Shown here: positions 8,008-16,657 of the stretch, in pieces
How positions within the stretch are numbered: the stretch's first letter is position 1
Layout: the number at the start of each line of letters is the position of its first letter
Assembly (NCBI GenBank): GCA_012522445.1
Contig: JAAYKL010000062.1
Span: 1 to 58,017 of the forward strand
Source of the DNA: Myxococcales bacterium
GTDB lineage: Bacteria > Myxococcota_A > Polyangia > JAAYKL01
Direction: 5' to 3'
DNA length: 58,017 nt
Notes under the pieces: model-generated
What the model saw: only the letters and a program-made list of their open reading frames with translations
Databases searched by the model: none
What the model was told of the DNA's origin: nothing
Translations under genes and position numbers: made by a program

Positions 8008-11000
8008 TCAATCGAGAAGCGCGATCAGCTCTTCACGCGTTAGGGGAAACGCCGCATCGCCGTCGCCCACCGCTGCTTCGGCCAATGTCTTTTTCTTTTC
8101 TTGCAACAATTGAATGCGCTCTTCGATCGTGTCCTCGGCCACCAATCGGTACACCATCACCGGGCGCTCCTGCCCGATGCGATGGGCGCGATCGGCGGCT
8201 TGTTCTTCCACAGCGGGGTTCCACCACGGATCGACGATGAAAACGTGATCCGCCGCCGTGAGGTTGAGGCCCGTGCCCCCCGCCTTGAGCGAAACCAACA
8301 TAACCGGCGGCCCGTCCGCGCGCTGAAAGTCCGACACCACCGCCTCGCGATTGCGCGTGCTGCCATCCAGCCGTGAAAACGAAATGCCGCTGTGCGTCAA
8401 CTGGGGTTCGAGCAAATCCAGCAAGCGGGTCCACTGCGAAAAAACCAATGACCGGTGTCCGGCAACCGTAGCGTCGAGCAAGTGCGACAACAACGCCTCG
8501 GTCTTCGCAGATGTCTCTGCGGGGTTTCCGGGCAGCAATCCCGGATGACACGCGCATTGTCGCAAGCGCAACAAGGCCTCCAATATGCCCAGCGTGTTGC
8601 GGCTGTCTCCAGCGGTGGGGGTTGCGAACTCCGCACGGGCGGCGGCGTGCAACGCGTCGTACAAATGGCGCTCGTGTTCGCCCAGGGGAACGAGCAGTGT
8701 CGCTTCGGTGCGCAGCGGCAAGTCGGGCAGCACCTGCGTTTTTTTGCGCCGCAACACAAAGGGGCGCACCTTTTGGGCCAGGCGTTCTGAGGCCCCGTCA
8801 TCGCCAAACTCAATGGGCACAGCAAAGCGCTGTTGAAAGACGCGCCGCGTATTGAGAAACCCCGGGTTGGTAAATTGAAAGAGGCTCCACAATTCGTCCA
8901 ACCGGTTTTCCACCGGTGTACCGCTCATGGCCACGCGAAATCCACCGTTGAGCATGTAGGCGGCGCGGGCCGTCTGGCTCGCCGGGTTCTTGATGTTTTG
9001 CGCTTCGTCGAGCACCACCGTGTCGAAGGACGCCGCGCTGAGAACGGCGCGATCCAAACGCAAAATGGCATAGGTGGTCAGCACCAAGTCTGCCGAGGGG
9101 TCGAGGGTTCGCGATGGTCCGTGATACACCGCGCACTTGAGCCCCGGGCGAAAACGCGCGGCCTCTGCGCGCCAGTTGTGCAAGACGCTCGTGGGACAAA
9201 CCACCAGGGTGCGCCCCTCAAGGGCACACAGCATCTGCACCGTTTTGCCAAGCCCCATGTCGTCGGCCAAGATGGCGCCGAGTTTGGCTCCGGCCAGGAA
9301 CCGCAGCCAATTCACACCCTGCTGCTGATAAGGGCGCAACACACCGCGAAAGTCCGCTGGCAAGGGCACTTCGGGGATGGCCCCACCCGCATCCAGCAGC
9401 GGCAACAGGACATCAAACGCATCGGGGCGCGGCAATTGCAATGACTCGCAAAGCTCTTCGAGGGGCAACGCGGCCAGCGGCGTGAGGCGTCCATCGGACT
9501 GCAGCGAAAACAAAATGTCGCTGACCAAGTGTCCGTGTTTGTCGAGCCACGACATTGGCAACGTGGCGAACCCACCGTCCAGCAGGGGCACCACCGACAG
9601 CCCGTCGCGCCACGCGGACAGCACATCTTCGGTGCGCACCGCGGCACGCGCTTCGTCAGCCGCTTCACCCTGACGCACAAAAGAGAGCTGGAAGAGATCT
9701 TTTTCAATGCGCAGCTTGGGAAACAAGCGCGGCGTCGACGCATGCGCGCCGGTCGTGAATTCGGGAAACTGCCGTTGCCAGCGTTGCAAGCGCTCCAAAA
9801 ACCGCGCCGTGTCTGCACCGGAATAAAAACTCTTGGCGCCGATGACGAGGTTCAATTGGTCGCGCACCTGGTGGAGCAAGCGCTGCTCGGCGTGGGGCGT
9901 TCGCTTGGGCACGCTGCCCTGCAGGTACACGGCTTCGTCTTGTTCAATGCGCACGTGTGGCGGATCCCCGTACACAAGCTGGGGCACAACGCTGAGGGTG
10001 CCGCCATCGTTCTCCATCTGCATGCGCACCCGCGGGTGCAGCACATCGGTGCGCTCGGGAAGCCGATCGGTGTGAATGGCCACATCGGTGTTTTCATCAA
10101 AGGCGGGCAACACCTTCTCGACCAAGTGGGCCAGGCGCGCACGCGTCCAAACCACCTCCCGGGGCAACTTCTCCAGCAAGAGGCCCGAGAGTCCCGTCTC
10201 GCCCGCGCGGTGCAAATGCCCGCTGCACAGCACAACGCCCGGCGCCACGACCTTCTCAACTTCGGGGTTGGGCAAGACGCGCAGCACGACGTCTTCGTCG
10301 CCGTGGTTTTCAAGCGAGACCAACGGACACAACACCTCGCTGGCCATGCGGACCGGGGCATCGTTTAAAAAAACCGCGGCGCCCGCAGCGAGGTTTTCAA
10401 AGAGCGCGTCGATGGCCGCCCTGGGCAGCGGTGCCGTCGGATGCAGCACCCGTCCCACCGCGAGGTCTACCGCCAAATCTGTGCGCAACGGACGAAAGCC
10501 TAGCGGAAACACGTTTTTTTCCAGCCCCCGCGCCAGTGGCACTTTGAGCCGTTGGCGCTCCCCCGAAGGCGACACCACCACCCGCTGCAACGCCACGCCC
10601 TTGGGGACAATTTGCAGCCGATACTCCATGTGCGGCAGGCGCTGTTTTGCATCGCTGCCATCCGGTTGCCCGTCATTGGATGCCACGCGCGACGCCAAGG
10701 GTGTCCCCGCAGCGATGGCCGCCGCTACGACGTGCGCACAAATGTCCGACGCCGCAGGGCAATCGCACTCCCAGTCCTCGTCTTCGAGGTACAGCACCAC
10801 TGTGGGAGCAATGCGCGACACCACCGTGTGCACGGCGAACTCCATCTGCTCGGCAGATGATGACAGCAGCTCGACGCGTCCTGCCTGCACCAGGCGCTCG
10901 CCTTGGGTCCATGCCTGGACACCGCATTTTTTTCGAATGTTTTTTTGCAACCGCGCAATGAGATCAGAGTGGGACAAGACAAGATCCTTGGTCGATGAAC

Positions 11001-11094
11001 TGTGCCCAGCGGGCGAGACGCAGACATACACGCATGCAGCGCCGCGCGCAACGAATGCATGAAAATCCAAAGCCGGTTTTTTGACTTTCGCCAC
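8008..11094 (-). CDS. SWIM zinc-finger SNF2 family DNA-dependent ATPase/helicase
   Basis: About 1028 residues. An N-terminal SWIM zinc finger shows CxCx6CxH (Cys110, Cys112, Cys119, His121). A long middle region follows, then a SNF2 motor: motif I DDMGLGKT near residues 609-616, motif II DEAQ, motif III MSGTPVENRLDELWSL, motif IV VFSQWTRLLDLL, motif V GGTGLNLTAADHVF and motif VI DRAHRIGQ. Such proteins are predicted ATP-driven remodelers of DNA-protein complexes. The start shown is a GTG without a convincing ribosome binding site; translation may begin 30-40 residues later. It is divergent from the small gene at 11165 with 70 bp between them. Confidence 0.9.
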   Translation of the reverse strand: MAKVKKPALDFHAFVARGAACVYVCVSPAGHSSSTKDLVLSHSDLIARLQKNIRKKCGVQAWTQGERLVQAGRVELLSSSAEQMEFAVHTVVSRIAPTVVLYLEDEDWECDCPAASDICAHVVAAAIAAGTPLASRVASNDGQPDGSDAKQRLPHMEYRLQIVPKGVALQRVVVSPSGERQRLKVPLARGLEKNVFPLGFRPLRTDLAVDLAVGRVLHPTAPLPRAAIDALFENLAAGAAVFLNDAPVRMASEVLCPLVSLENHGDEDVVLRVLPNPEVEKVVAPGVVLCSGHLHRAGETGLSGLLLEKLPREVVWTRARLAHLVEKVLPAFDENTDVAIHTDRLPERTDVLHPRVRMQMENDGGTLSVVPQLVYGDPPHVRIEQDEAVYLQGSVPKRTPHAEQRLLHQVRDQLNLVIGAKSFYSGADTARFLERLQRWQRQFPEFTTGAHASTPRLFPKLRIEKDLFQLSFVRQGEAADEARAAVRTEDVLSAWRDGLSVVPLLDGGFATLPMSWLDKHGHLVSDILFSLQSDGRLTPLAALPLEELCESLQLPRPDAFDVLLPLLDAGGAIPEVPLPADFRGVLRPYQQQGVNWLRFLAGAKLGAILADDMGLGKTVQMLCALEGRTLVVCPTSVLHNWRAEAARFRPGLKCAVYHGPSRTLDPSADLVLTTYAILRLDRAVLSAASFDTVVLDEAQNIKNPASQTARAAYMLNGGFRVAMSGTPVENRLDELWSLFQFTNPGFLNTRRVFQQRFAVPIEFGDDGASERLAQKVRPFVLRRKKTQVLPDLPLRTEATLLVPLGEHERHLYDALHAAARAEFATPTAGDSRNTLGILEALLRLRQCACHPGLLPGNPAETSAKTEALLSHLLDATVAGHRSLVFSQWTRLLDLLEPQLTHSGISFSRLDGSTRNREAVVSDFQRADGPPVMLVSLKAGGTGLNLTAADHVFIVDPWWNPAVEEQAADRAHRIGQERPVMVYRLVAEDTIEERIQLLQEKKKTLAEAAVGDGDAAFPLTREELIALLD

Positions 11095-11164
11095 AGCGGG
11101 GCATTACATCTAAACAACGGGCACTGTCTCTGTTGCATTGTCGCGCAACGAGGAGGAGGTCGAC

Positions 11165-11482
11165 ATGACCTACAAAGGCGTCAATCGCCGCGTACACACA
11201 TGCTTTATTACCCAAAACCGCGAATACCATTTTCGCGCCGGTGAATGCGTGGCTGTGCGAGACCGCAACACCTCCGTCTGGATTTCAGGTCACCGCGCCG
11301 TCGGCATGCGACTGCGTCCACTGCCACCGGGTACGGTCTACATCGGCAAAGAACTCGAACTCTACGCGCCGGGTACGGTGATCCGCACTTCACAAGTGGT
11401 CGACATTTTGCGCCCGGGTAAAAAACAGGTGCACAGCTATCGTTTTGTCTTGGGCTTCTTTCCCGACGACTTATCGGCGTAA
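11165..11482 (+). CDS. Conserved-looking hypothetical protein, 105 aa
   Basis: ATG preceded by GAGGAGGTCGAC, a strong ribosome binding site, so the gene is very likely real. The product is soluble, without signal peptide or membrane segment. It is beta-rich and basic, with regularly spaced Gly-Val-Tyr and Arg residues (FRAGECVAVRD, LRPLPPGTVYIGKELE). I do not recognise the family. Its 3' end overlaps the convergent YkgJ-type gene by 12 bp. Confidence 0.7.
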   Translation: MTYKGVNRRVHTCFITQNREYHFRAGECVAVRDRNTSVWISGHRAVGMRLRPLPPGTVYIGKELELYAPGTVIRTSQVVDILRPGKKQVHSYRFVLGFFPDDLSA

Positions 11483-11917
11483 CGCCGCCAAGCTCTCCAA
11501 CAACTCGGCATAGGTCAAATCGATTTGATGCGCTTCGGCGATGCGCTGTACTTCACGCGTAAATGCGGCGCTGATGTCCGCCATACGCTCTGGCGCCATG
11601 CGGCAGTGAAACACGCGACAACCAATGGCCCGTCCCGCTCGCGCGGTGCAACGCCCCTTGTGCAGCCATGGACATCCCGCATCGCTGTTGGCGGGCGGCA
11701 ACGCGTGGTGGGCCAACAAGAATGCCAGTTCCAAATTGGTGAGCCACATCTGGTGATCGTAACGCGCAAAGTGACAACACGCGCCGCATGCATCGCACGG
11801 CGCTGGTTCGCGCGATAGCGCTTCGTCAAGACGCCGATACAACGCCGCCATATCGTCGCGGAGTGCATCGGTGAGGACAAGTGGGGGGATGGGAATGCCT
11901 GGACCAGGAAGCGGCAT
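11471..11917 (-). CDS. YkgJ-family cysteine-cluster protein
   Basis: 148 residues. The family pattern is present: CDACGACCHF (CxxCxxCC) near residue 41, then CPWLHKGRCTA and a third Cys region GCRVFHC. These proteins are thought to hold zinc or an iron-sulfur cluster and their role is unknown. ATG at 11917 is preferred over the TTG codon immediately before it; neither has a strong ribosome binding site. It follows the 85-residue gene at 11930-12187 by 12 bp, suggesting one transcript from the promoter at 12233-12261. Confidence 0.8.
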   Translation of the reverse strand: MPLPGPGIPIPPLVLTDALRDDMAALYRRLDEALSREPAPCDACGACCHFARYDHQMWLTNLELAFLLAHHALPPANSDAGCPWLHKGRCTARAGRAIGCRVFHCRMAPERMADISAAFTREVQRIAEAHQIDLTYAELLESLAALRR

Positions 11918-11929
11918 CAACAGACGGCG

Positions 11930-12187
11930 CTATTTTTTGGCAACCATCTCGGCGAGCACAGTGACATCATCGGCGGAGAGAGTGGAGAGTTCCCCCGCTT
12001 GCAGCGCCGTATTGATTTGATCCATCGTGAAGTACTTGGGGCTGACGCGGCTCAATTCGGGCAACGAGGCATAGATGTTGCCGTGCGAATCAATGGCGTG
12101 AACGCCCGCGGGAAGTTTGATTTCGTTACCGCTGCCGCGCTTTCCTTTGGCGCTCACACCGCGGTTCATTTTGTCTGCTTTTGCCAT
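11930..12187 (-). CDS. Hypothetical protein, 85 aa
   Basis: ATG at 12187 follows GAGGACAAC and sits about 40 bp downstream of a good sigma-70 promoter. The product begins with a very basic segment (MAKADKMNRGVSAKGKRG) and then has a compact soluble domain with HAIDSHGNIYASLPELSRVS and a helical C-terminus ending in lysines. There is no signal peptide or membrane segment and I do not recognise a family. A basic tail plus small domain could suit nucleic-acid binding, but that is a guess. Confidence 0.7.
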   Translation of the reverse strand: MAKADKMNRGVSAKGKRGSGNEIKLPAGVHAIDSHGNIYASLPELSRVSPKYFTMDQINTALQAGELSTLSADDVTVLAEMVAKK

Positions 12188-12232
12188 GTTGTCCTCGCAA
12201 TCGTCTTTGACAAGACTTAAAAAATTCGAGCG

Positions 12233-12261
12233 TTTATACTGCCCTATCCGCCTTCTGACAA
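12233..12261 (-). promoter_or_regulatory. Sigma-70-type promoter for the 85-aa gene and YkgJ-type gene
   Basis: On the minus strand TTGTCA (12261-12256) and TATAAA (12238-12233) are separated by exactly 17 bp. The predicted start site is about 40 bp before the ATG at 12187. This is one of the two best -35/-10 pairs seen in the window. Confidence 0.65.
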
Positions 12262-12342
12262 GTGGCTTCAGCCCCAAAAGTCAAAGCCCGCACGCCACAT
12301 TTTTTTGGCCACAAACGCCAATTGCCTGTAGAGAAGCACAAC

Positions 12343-13428
12343 ATGTGCCGCTCTCTCTCCCAGCACCGCATCGATGACACCAGCCACTGGCGTTGGCAAC
12401 TCACCCACGCCATTGCGCGACTCGAGGACTTGCCGCCGCAATACGCGCCCTTGCTCAACAGCGCGAGCCCAGCGGCATGCGATCTCTTTCCGTTTGCCAT
12501 TACGCCTTATTACTTGTCGCTCATCGACCCTCAAGATCCGCGCGACCCCATCGCACGCCAGTGCCTGCCCACAGCCGAAGAGCTGCGCAACACGCACACC
12601 GCCGTCTTCGACCCCATCGACGAGGAGCGCCACACCGTGCTGCCCGGCCTCATCCAGCGCTATCCCGATCGCGCGCTCCTGCTCCTCACCGGGCGCTGCG
12701 CCACCTATTGCCGACACTGCACCCGGCGCGCCATGGGCGCAGGCCGCATCCAACCCTTAACCGAAGCCCGCTTCCAAGACGCCCTGCGATACCTGCGGCA
12801 GCACCCGGAGATTCGCGACGTCATCCTCTCGGGCGGAGACCCGCTCCTTTTAGATGATGAGGTCATCGTCGAAAAAGTACGTTCGATTCGCGCCATTCCC
12901 TCTGTGGACATCATCCGCATCGCCACCCGCCTGCCCGTCACATTGCCCATGCGGATCACCCCCTCCCTGGCCCGACAGCTCGCCGCCCACGGCCCGATCT
13001 ACATCAACACCCACTTCAACCATCCCCGAGAGCTCACCCCCGAGGCCATCGCTGCCTGTGCCGCCTTTGTCGATGCCGGCATCCCGGTAAACAATCAGTC
13101 CGTCTTGCTGAAAGGCGTCAACGACGACCCGCACACCCTCGCCGAGCTATTGCGCGGTTTGCTGCGCGCACGCGTCAGGCCGTACTACCTGTTCATGTGC
13201 GATCCCGTGGCCGGCACCGCTCACTTCCGCGTTCCCCTCTCCCGCGCCATGGACCTCATGGATGCCCTCCGCGGAAAATTGAGCGGACTGGCCATCCCCA
13301 CACTGGTGGTGGACTTGCCCGGCGGCTTGGGAAAAATCCCCGTGGAGCGCAACCGCGTCCTCCGCATCACCCAGCGCGAGGTGGTGTATCGCGCCCCGGA
13401 CAACCGCGAAATCTCCTGGCCAGTCTGA
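12343..13428 (+). CDS. KamA-family radical SAM aminomutase, lysine 2,3-aminomutase-like
   Basis: 361 residues. It should interconvert L-lysine and beta-lysine using SAM, a [4Fe-4S] cluster and PLP. The radical SAM motif is GRCATYCRHCTRR (CxxxCxxC). The GGDPL SAM-binding motif is present in ILSGGDPLLL. PLP-binding Lys is in PGGLGKIP, and the two Asp residues that grip the substrate amino group in clostridial lysine aminomutase have counterparts in LFMCDP and VVDLPGG. ATG at 12343 follows GAGAAG. It is shorter than clostridial KamA (about 416) and closer to EpmB size. No efp, epmA or acetyltransferase gene is adjacent, so EF-P modification versus beta-lysine osmolyte synthesis stays open. Confidence 0.85.
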   Translation: MCRSLSQHRIDDTSHWRWQLTHAIARLEDLPPQYAPLLNSASPAACDLFPFAITPYYLSLIDPQDPRDPIARQCLPTAEELRNTHTAVFDPIDEERHTVLPGLIQRYPDRALLLLTGRCATYCRHCTRRAMGAGRIQPLTEARFQDALRYLRQHPEIRDVILSGGDPLLLDDEVIVEKVRSIRAIPSVDIIRIATRLPVTLPMRITPSLARQLAAHGPIYINTHFNHPRELTPEAIAACAAFVDAGIPVNNQSVLLKGVNDDPHTLAELLRGLLRARVRPYYLFMCDPVAGTAHFRVPLSRAMDLMDALRGKLSGLAIPTLVVDLPGGLGKIPVERNRVLRITQREVVYRAPDNREISWPV

Positions 13429-13527
13429 CGCCCCAACAGGGCAAAAACGATTTTTTCGATTTGCAATGCCGCCGCGTTGGTGATAGCAAGCACATTCGTT
13501 TTTGTGACCAGCGTCCAGGAGGACACC

Positions 13528-13722
13528 ATGTCGAATAAATGTGAAATATGTGGAAAAGGCTCAATGAGCATCAATAAAGTCAGCCACTCCAACCGCAAAA
13601 CCCGCAGCATCTCCAAGCCCAACCTGCAGCGGGTCAAAGGCGTGGTCGACGGCAGAGCAACGCGCCTCCGCGTATGCACACGTTGCATCCGCTCGGGCCG
13701 CATCGAAAAACGCCCCGTCTGA
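13528..13722 (+). CDS. rpmB: 50S ribosomal protein L28
   Basis: 64 residues, the expected size for bacterial L28. The N-terminus MSNKCEICGKGS and the segment KVSHSNRKTRSISKPNLQ are diagnostic. It is the zinc-binding (C+) form, with CxxC near residue 5 and CTRC near the C-terminus. ATG follows AGGAGGACACC. L28 is part of the large subunit and contacts 23S rRNA near the exit tunnel. It stands alone here, without rpmG, between kamA and a cell-envelope gene. Confidence 0.96.
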   Translation: MSNKCEICGKGSMSINKVSHSNRKTRSISKPNLQRVKGVVDGRATRLRVCTRCIRSGRIEKRPV

Positions 13723-13903
13723 TTTTATCCCCGCTCCCCCACTCCACCCCTTCAGTTGCGCTGTGCCATCCGCGCCTCGCGCCCTGTGCGTTCGTGCTGG
13801 CAACCCACACCATCATTTCGCATCGGTGCCTTTCCAGGCGTTGCGATTTTTTGAAAACGCATACAGAATCCCCCCATTCTCATTACGACCAAGGAGTAAC
13901 ACC

Positions 13904-14773
13904 ATGACCCTCAGCCATTTGCATTTATGGAGCCTGACCTTGTTGGTGACTTTGGGCATCTGCCGATCGGTCGCCGCGCACGATATGGACGCCAACGCTC
14001 TCGACTTTCACGTTCCAACAGAACAAAACGACAGCGACGCGGCAAACGATGCGGCGAGCACCGACCACAGCATCGAAACAAACCACGGCGCCGAAATGCC
14101 CCAGGCCACCGTCACCGACCGCGGACTGCGCGAGCCCATGGGACACAAGTCTTACCAGGCAGGTGCGCGCCTGCGCTGGGTCTTCTTTCCCAAATTCTTT
14201 CTGTTCGGACAGGTGGATCTGCGCGCCCAAAAGATCCCCAGACCGCTGGTCAGTAGCGTTGGGGTCGGCGCCGAATTCATCTATCGCCGAAAGCTCACCG
14301 ACACGCTTGGCCTCGACATCACGCCCGCCATCTGGTGGGTCGATATTAGCTGGGACGGCACCATCTCCTTCAAGGGCAAGGGCGAAGACGACAACAGCTG
14401 GGAAACCGTCACCAACTCCATGAGCACCCTGCTGTTTTCGGTCGATTTTGTCTGGAGCACCGATATCGTCGATTGGTTCGCCATCACCTGGGGCGTGGGT
14501 GTCGGCATGGGGATTCCCATTGGCGAGCTCGTGCGCACCGAGGCCTCAGCCAGTAGCAACGGTTACGAGCCCTGCCTCCCCGAACAAATCGGCAGAGACG
14601 CCTGGTGCAATTTTGGCGAAGAATACGATGAGGTCTACCAGAAGTTTCCCATCCCCTGGGTCAACTTCTTACTGGGAACGCGCTTCAAACCCCACAAGCA
14701 CCTCGCCATTCACGTCGACGGCGGCTTTGGCATCGGCTTTCAGCTCGGCGCCCGCCTCGGCTACATCTTCTAA
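13904..14773 (+). CDS. Exported outer-membrane-like protein, unknown function
   Basis: 289 residues with a signal peptide (MTLSHLHLWSLTLLVTLGIC...SVAA, cut near residue 26). The mature N-terminus is a disordered acidic, His-containing stretch of about 45 residues. The rest alternates aromatic and polar residues in a pattern expected for beta-strands (LRWVFFPKFFLFGQVDLRA, ITWGVGVGMGIPIGE) and ends in LGARLGYIF with a terminal Phe, as in outer-membrane barrels. One Cys pair lies in EPCLPEQIGRDAWCNF. ATG follows AAGGAGTAACACC. No specific family is recognised. It is convergent with the TPR gene at 14793, 19 bp apart. Confidence 0.72.
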   Translation: MTLSHLHLWSLTLLVTLGICRSVAAHDMDANALDFHVPTEQNDSDAANDAASTDHSIETNHGAEMPQATVTDRGLREPMGHKSYQAGARLRWVFFPKFFLFGQVDLRAQKIPRPLVSSVGVGAEFIYRRKLTDTLGLDITPAIWWVDISWDGTISFKGKGEDDNSWETVTNSMSTLLFSVDFVWSTDIVDWFAITWGVGVGMGIPIGELVRTEASASSNGYEPCLPEQIGRDAWCNFGEEYDEVYQKFPIPWVNFLLGTRFKPHKHLAIHVDGGFGIGFQLGARLGYIF

Positions 14774-14792
14774 AATACTGCGAAGCAAATGC

Positions 14793-15590
14793 TCAGGCTT
14801 TTTCGTTGAGCGAGAGGGCCTTTTCGTAATACTGGTCGGCCTCGTCGCGGCGGCCCATGTCGACAAACAAATCGGCCAACACCCTGTAGTGATGTGGATT
14901 TTCGGGCTGGTGTTCGATGGCCGCCTGCAACTCGCGAACGGCTTCATCCCATTTTTTTTGGCGCTGCAGCAAAGTGGCCATGTGCAAGTGAACGATGGGC
15001 AAGGTTGGCTGCAGTTGCTGGGCTTTGCGAAACGCCTGCTCTGCATCGGTTAGCCGGTCTTGTTCCAGGTAGAGGTAGCCGAGGCTGCTGAGGCTCAGTG
15101 GATCAGCGGGATTGAGCTGTGCGGCGCGCTGGTACAAGGCCTCAGCTTCGTCAAAGTCCTCGTTGTCGAACAGCACATCGCCTTCGAAAATCAGGGGCAA
15201 CGAAAATGTTTTGTCGATGTTTTGCGCCTCCAGGATTTGCCCCTCAGCGAGTTCAAGCGCGCGCTCTTCGTTTGCCAAATCGGCGAATAGGGTGCCCAGG
15301 CGCAACTCGAGACAAGCGAGAATGCGCGGGTTTTTCGGAGTTAAAAAAATGCCCGCGTAGGCCAACCGTAGCGACTGCTCATAGCGCCCGTCCTGCCAGG
15401 CATCGGTGGACAGCAGCAGGTAGTCCACGGCAGAGCGCGCCTCAGGCAATCGCTCAGCGGCAGCGCAGACCAGGATTTCGGCGGCAAAATTGGCGTTGTG
15501 TTCCGCGTACATAACGAGCCGCACGGCCTCTTCTTGTTCGGCCTCTGTGGGCACATACCGAACAGTGGAATTTGAAAACTGCTGTGGCAT
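14793..15590 (-). CDS. Tetratricopeptide repeat protein
   Basis: 265 residues, no signal peptide, so probably cytoplasmic. At least five TPR units can be traced, the clearest being AEALYQRAAQLNPADPLSLS, LYLEQDRLTDAEQAFRKA, VHLHMATLLQRQKKWDEAVR and ADLFVDMGRRDEADQYYEKA. TPRs form protein-binding solenoids; the partner is unknown. ATG follows AAAGGAATCAC. It is divergent from the ferredoxin-nitroreductase gene with 132 bp between starts. Confidence 0.85.
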   Translation of the reverse strand: MPQQFSNSTVRYVPTEAEQEEAVRLVMYAEHNANFAAEILVCAAAERLPEARSAVDYLLLSTDAWQDGRYEQSLRLAYAGIFLTPKNPRILACLELRLGTLFADLANEERALELAEGQILEAQNIDKTFSLPLIFEGDVLFDNEDFDEAEALYQRAAQLNPADPLSLSSLGYLYLEQDRLTDAEQAFRKAQQLQPTLPIVHLHMATLLQRQKKWDEAVRELQAAIEHQPENPHHYRVLADLFVDMGRRDEADQYYEKALSLNEKA

Positions 15591-15722
15591 TCGATGTGAT
15601 TCCTTTTTATCGCGAGATGTTTAACGCATTGAAATACATTGTTTGCCCAAAAATATCTCCGACGCAAGAAATAGCGTGGCCCGGGGCTTCCATTTTCGCT
15701 TGATTTCGGGCACGAACATCGC

Positions 15723-16601
15723 ATGTCGCGAAAACCAATTGTCATTATCGAACCCTCGCAATGCACCGGCTGCGGCCACTGTGTGGCGGTTTGTCCAGCC
15801 GACACCTTGGCCCTTAAAGATGGGGTCGCGCACGTTGTGGGAGAACGCTCTTTGCACTGCGGTCATTGTGTGGCCATCTGCCCCGCCGAGGCCATCCGCA
15901 TGCCCACACACATCGCACCGGGGCTGCAAAACGAAGCGCTGCCACCTCCGGCACAGTCCTTGCTGCGCACCGCATCAATGCGCCGCTCCTGCCGCAACTA
16001 TTTGCCCAAACCCGTAGACGCCCATGCCTTGCAATCGCTCGTCAACTTCGCCGCCTGGGCGCCCTCAGGCACCAACAGCCAAAAAACGGTGTTCACCCTG
16101 GTGCCCAACCGCAAGTCGGTCGAAGCCCTTGCGCAGAGCGTTGGCCATTTTTATCGGCGCACCAATCGCCTGGCCGACAACCCATTGGCCCGCGCCTGGT
16201 CCAAGGTCTTTTTACACGACACCCTGGGCCGCTACCGAAAGCGCTACTACCGCCAAGTATCCGAGAGTCTGGCTGCTTGGGACGAACACAGAGAAGACCA
16301 ACTGTTCCACGGCGCCACCGCCGCCATTGTCATCAGTGTGGCCCGCGGCGCCTCCTGTCCCGCCGAAGACGCACTGCTCGCTGCGCAAAACATTTTGTTG
16401 GCCGCCGAAACCCTAAAGCTCGGCACGTGTCTGATAGGCTTTGCCGTCGAAGCGATGAAGCGCGATCGAGATATTTTGAGGCAGTTGGGCATCGCGGAGG
16501 ACGAAACCGTGTACGCAGTGATCGCCTTGGGGTGGCCGCAATACGCGTGGCTGCGCCCGGCAGTTCGCCCGACGCCCCGAACGCGCGAATTTTGGGGGTA
16601 G
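15723..16601 (+). CDS. Nitroreductase with N-terminal ferredoxin domain
   Basis: 292 residues. An N-terminal bacterial ferredoxin domain (about 1-65) is fused to an FMN nitroreductase domain (about 80-290; SMRRSCRNYLPKPVD, AAWAPSGTNSQ, ILLAAETLKLGTCLIGF). The fusion should feed electrons from reduced ferredoxin-type clusters to FMN and a small-molecule acceptor in the cytoplasm. The first cluster motif is complete, CTGCGHCVAVCP (Cys14, 17, 20, 24). The second, SLHCGHCVAICP, has Ser43 where the first Cys is expected, leaving Cys46, 49 and 53, so the second cluster may be [3Fe-4S] or have an alternative ligand. No clear ribosome binding site; the ATG is the only one fitting the ferredoxin start. 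Confidence 0.87.
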   Translation: MSRKPIVIIEPSQCTGCGHCVAVCPADTLALKDGVAHVVGERSLHCGHCVAICPAEAIRMPTHIAPGLQNEALPPPAQSLLRTASMRRSCRNYLPKPVDAHALQSLVNFAAWAPSGTNSQKTVFTLVPNRKSVEALAQSVGHFYRRTNRLADNPLARAWSKVFLHDTLGRYRKRYYRQVSESLAAWDEHREDQLFHGATAAIVISVARGASCPAEDALLAAQNILLAAETLKLGTCLIGFAVEAMKRDRDILRQLGIAEDETVYAVIALGWPQYAWLRPAVRPTPRTREFWG

Positions 16602-16604
16602 CGC

Positions 16605-16636
16605 CACTGCTGCCATGCGGCATCTACGCAGCAGTG
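16605..16636. terminator. Hairpin between convergent genes, possible bidirectional terminator
   Basis: CACTGCTGC (16605-16613) and GCAGCAGTG (16628-16636) form perfect 9-bp arms. The 14-nt loop contains a second small palindrome ATGC-G-GCAT. It lies exactly in the 56-bp gap between two convergent genes. There is no T-run on either side, so it is not a textbook Rho-independent terminator. Confidence 0.5.
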
Positions 16637-16657
16637 ACAGGGTATATCGCCGCGAGT

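Noticed and set aside
12207..12240. TTGACA and TATACT upstream of kamA on the plus strand
   Set aside because: The spacer is 22 bp, too long for a normal sigma-70 promoter; the overlapping minus-strand pair has the correct 17 bp.
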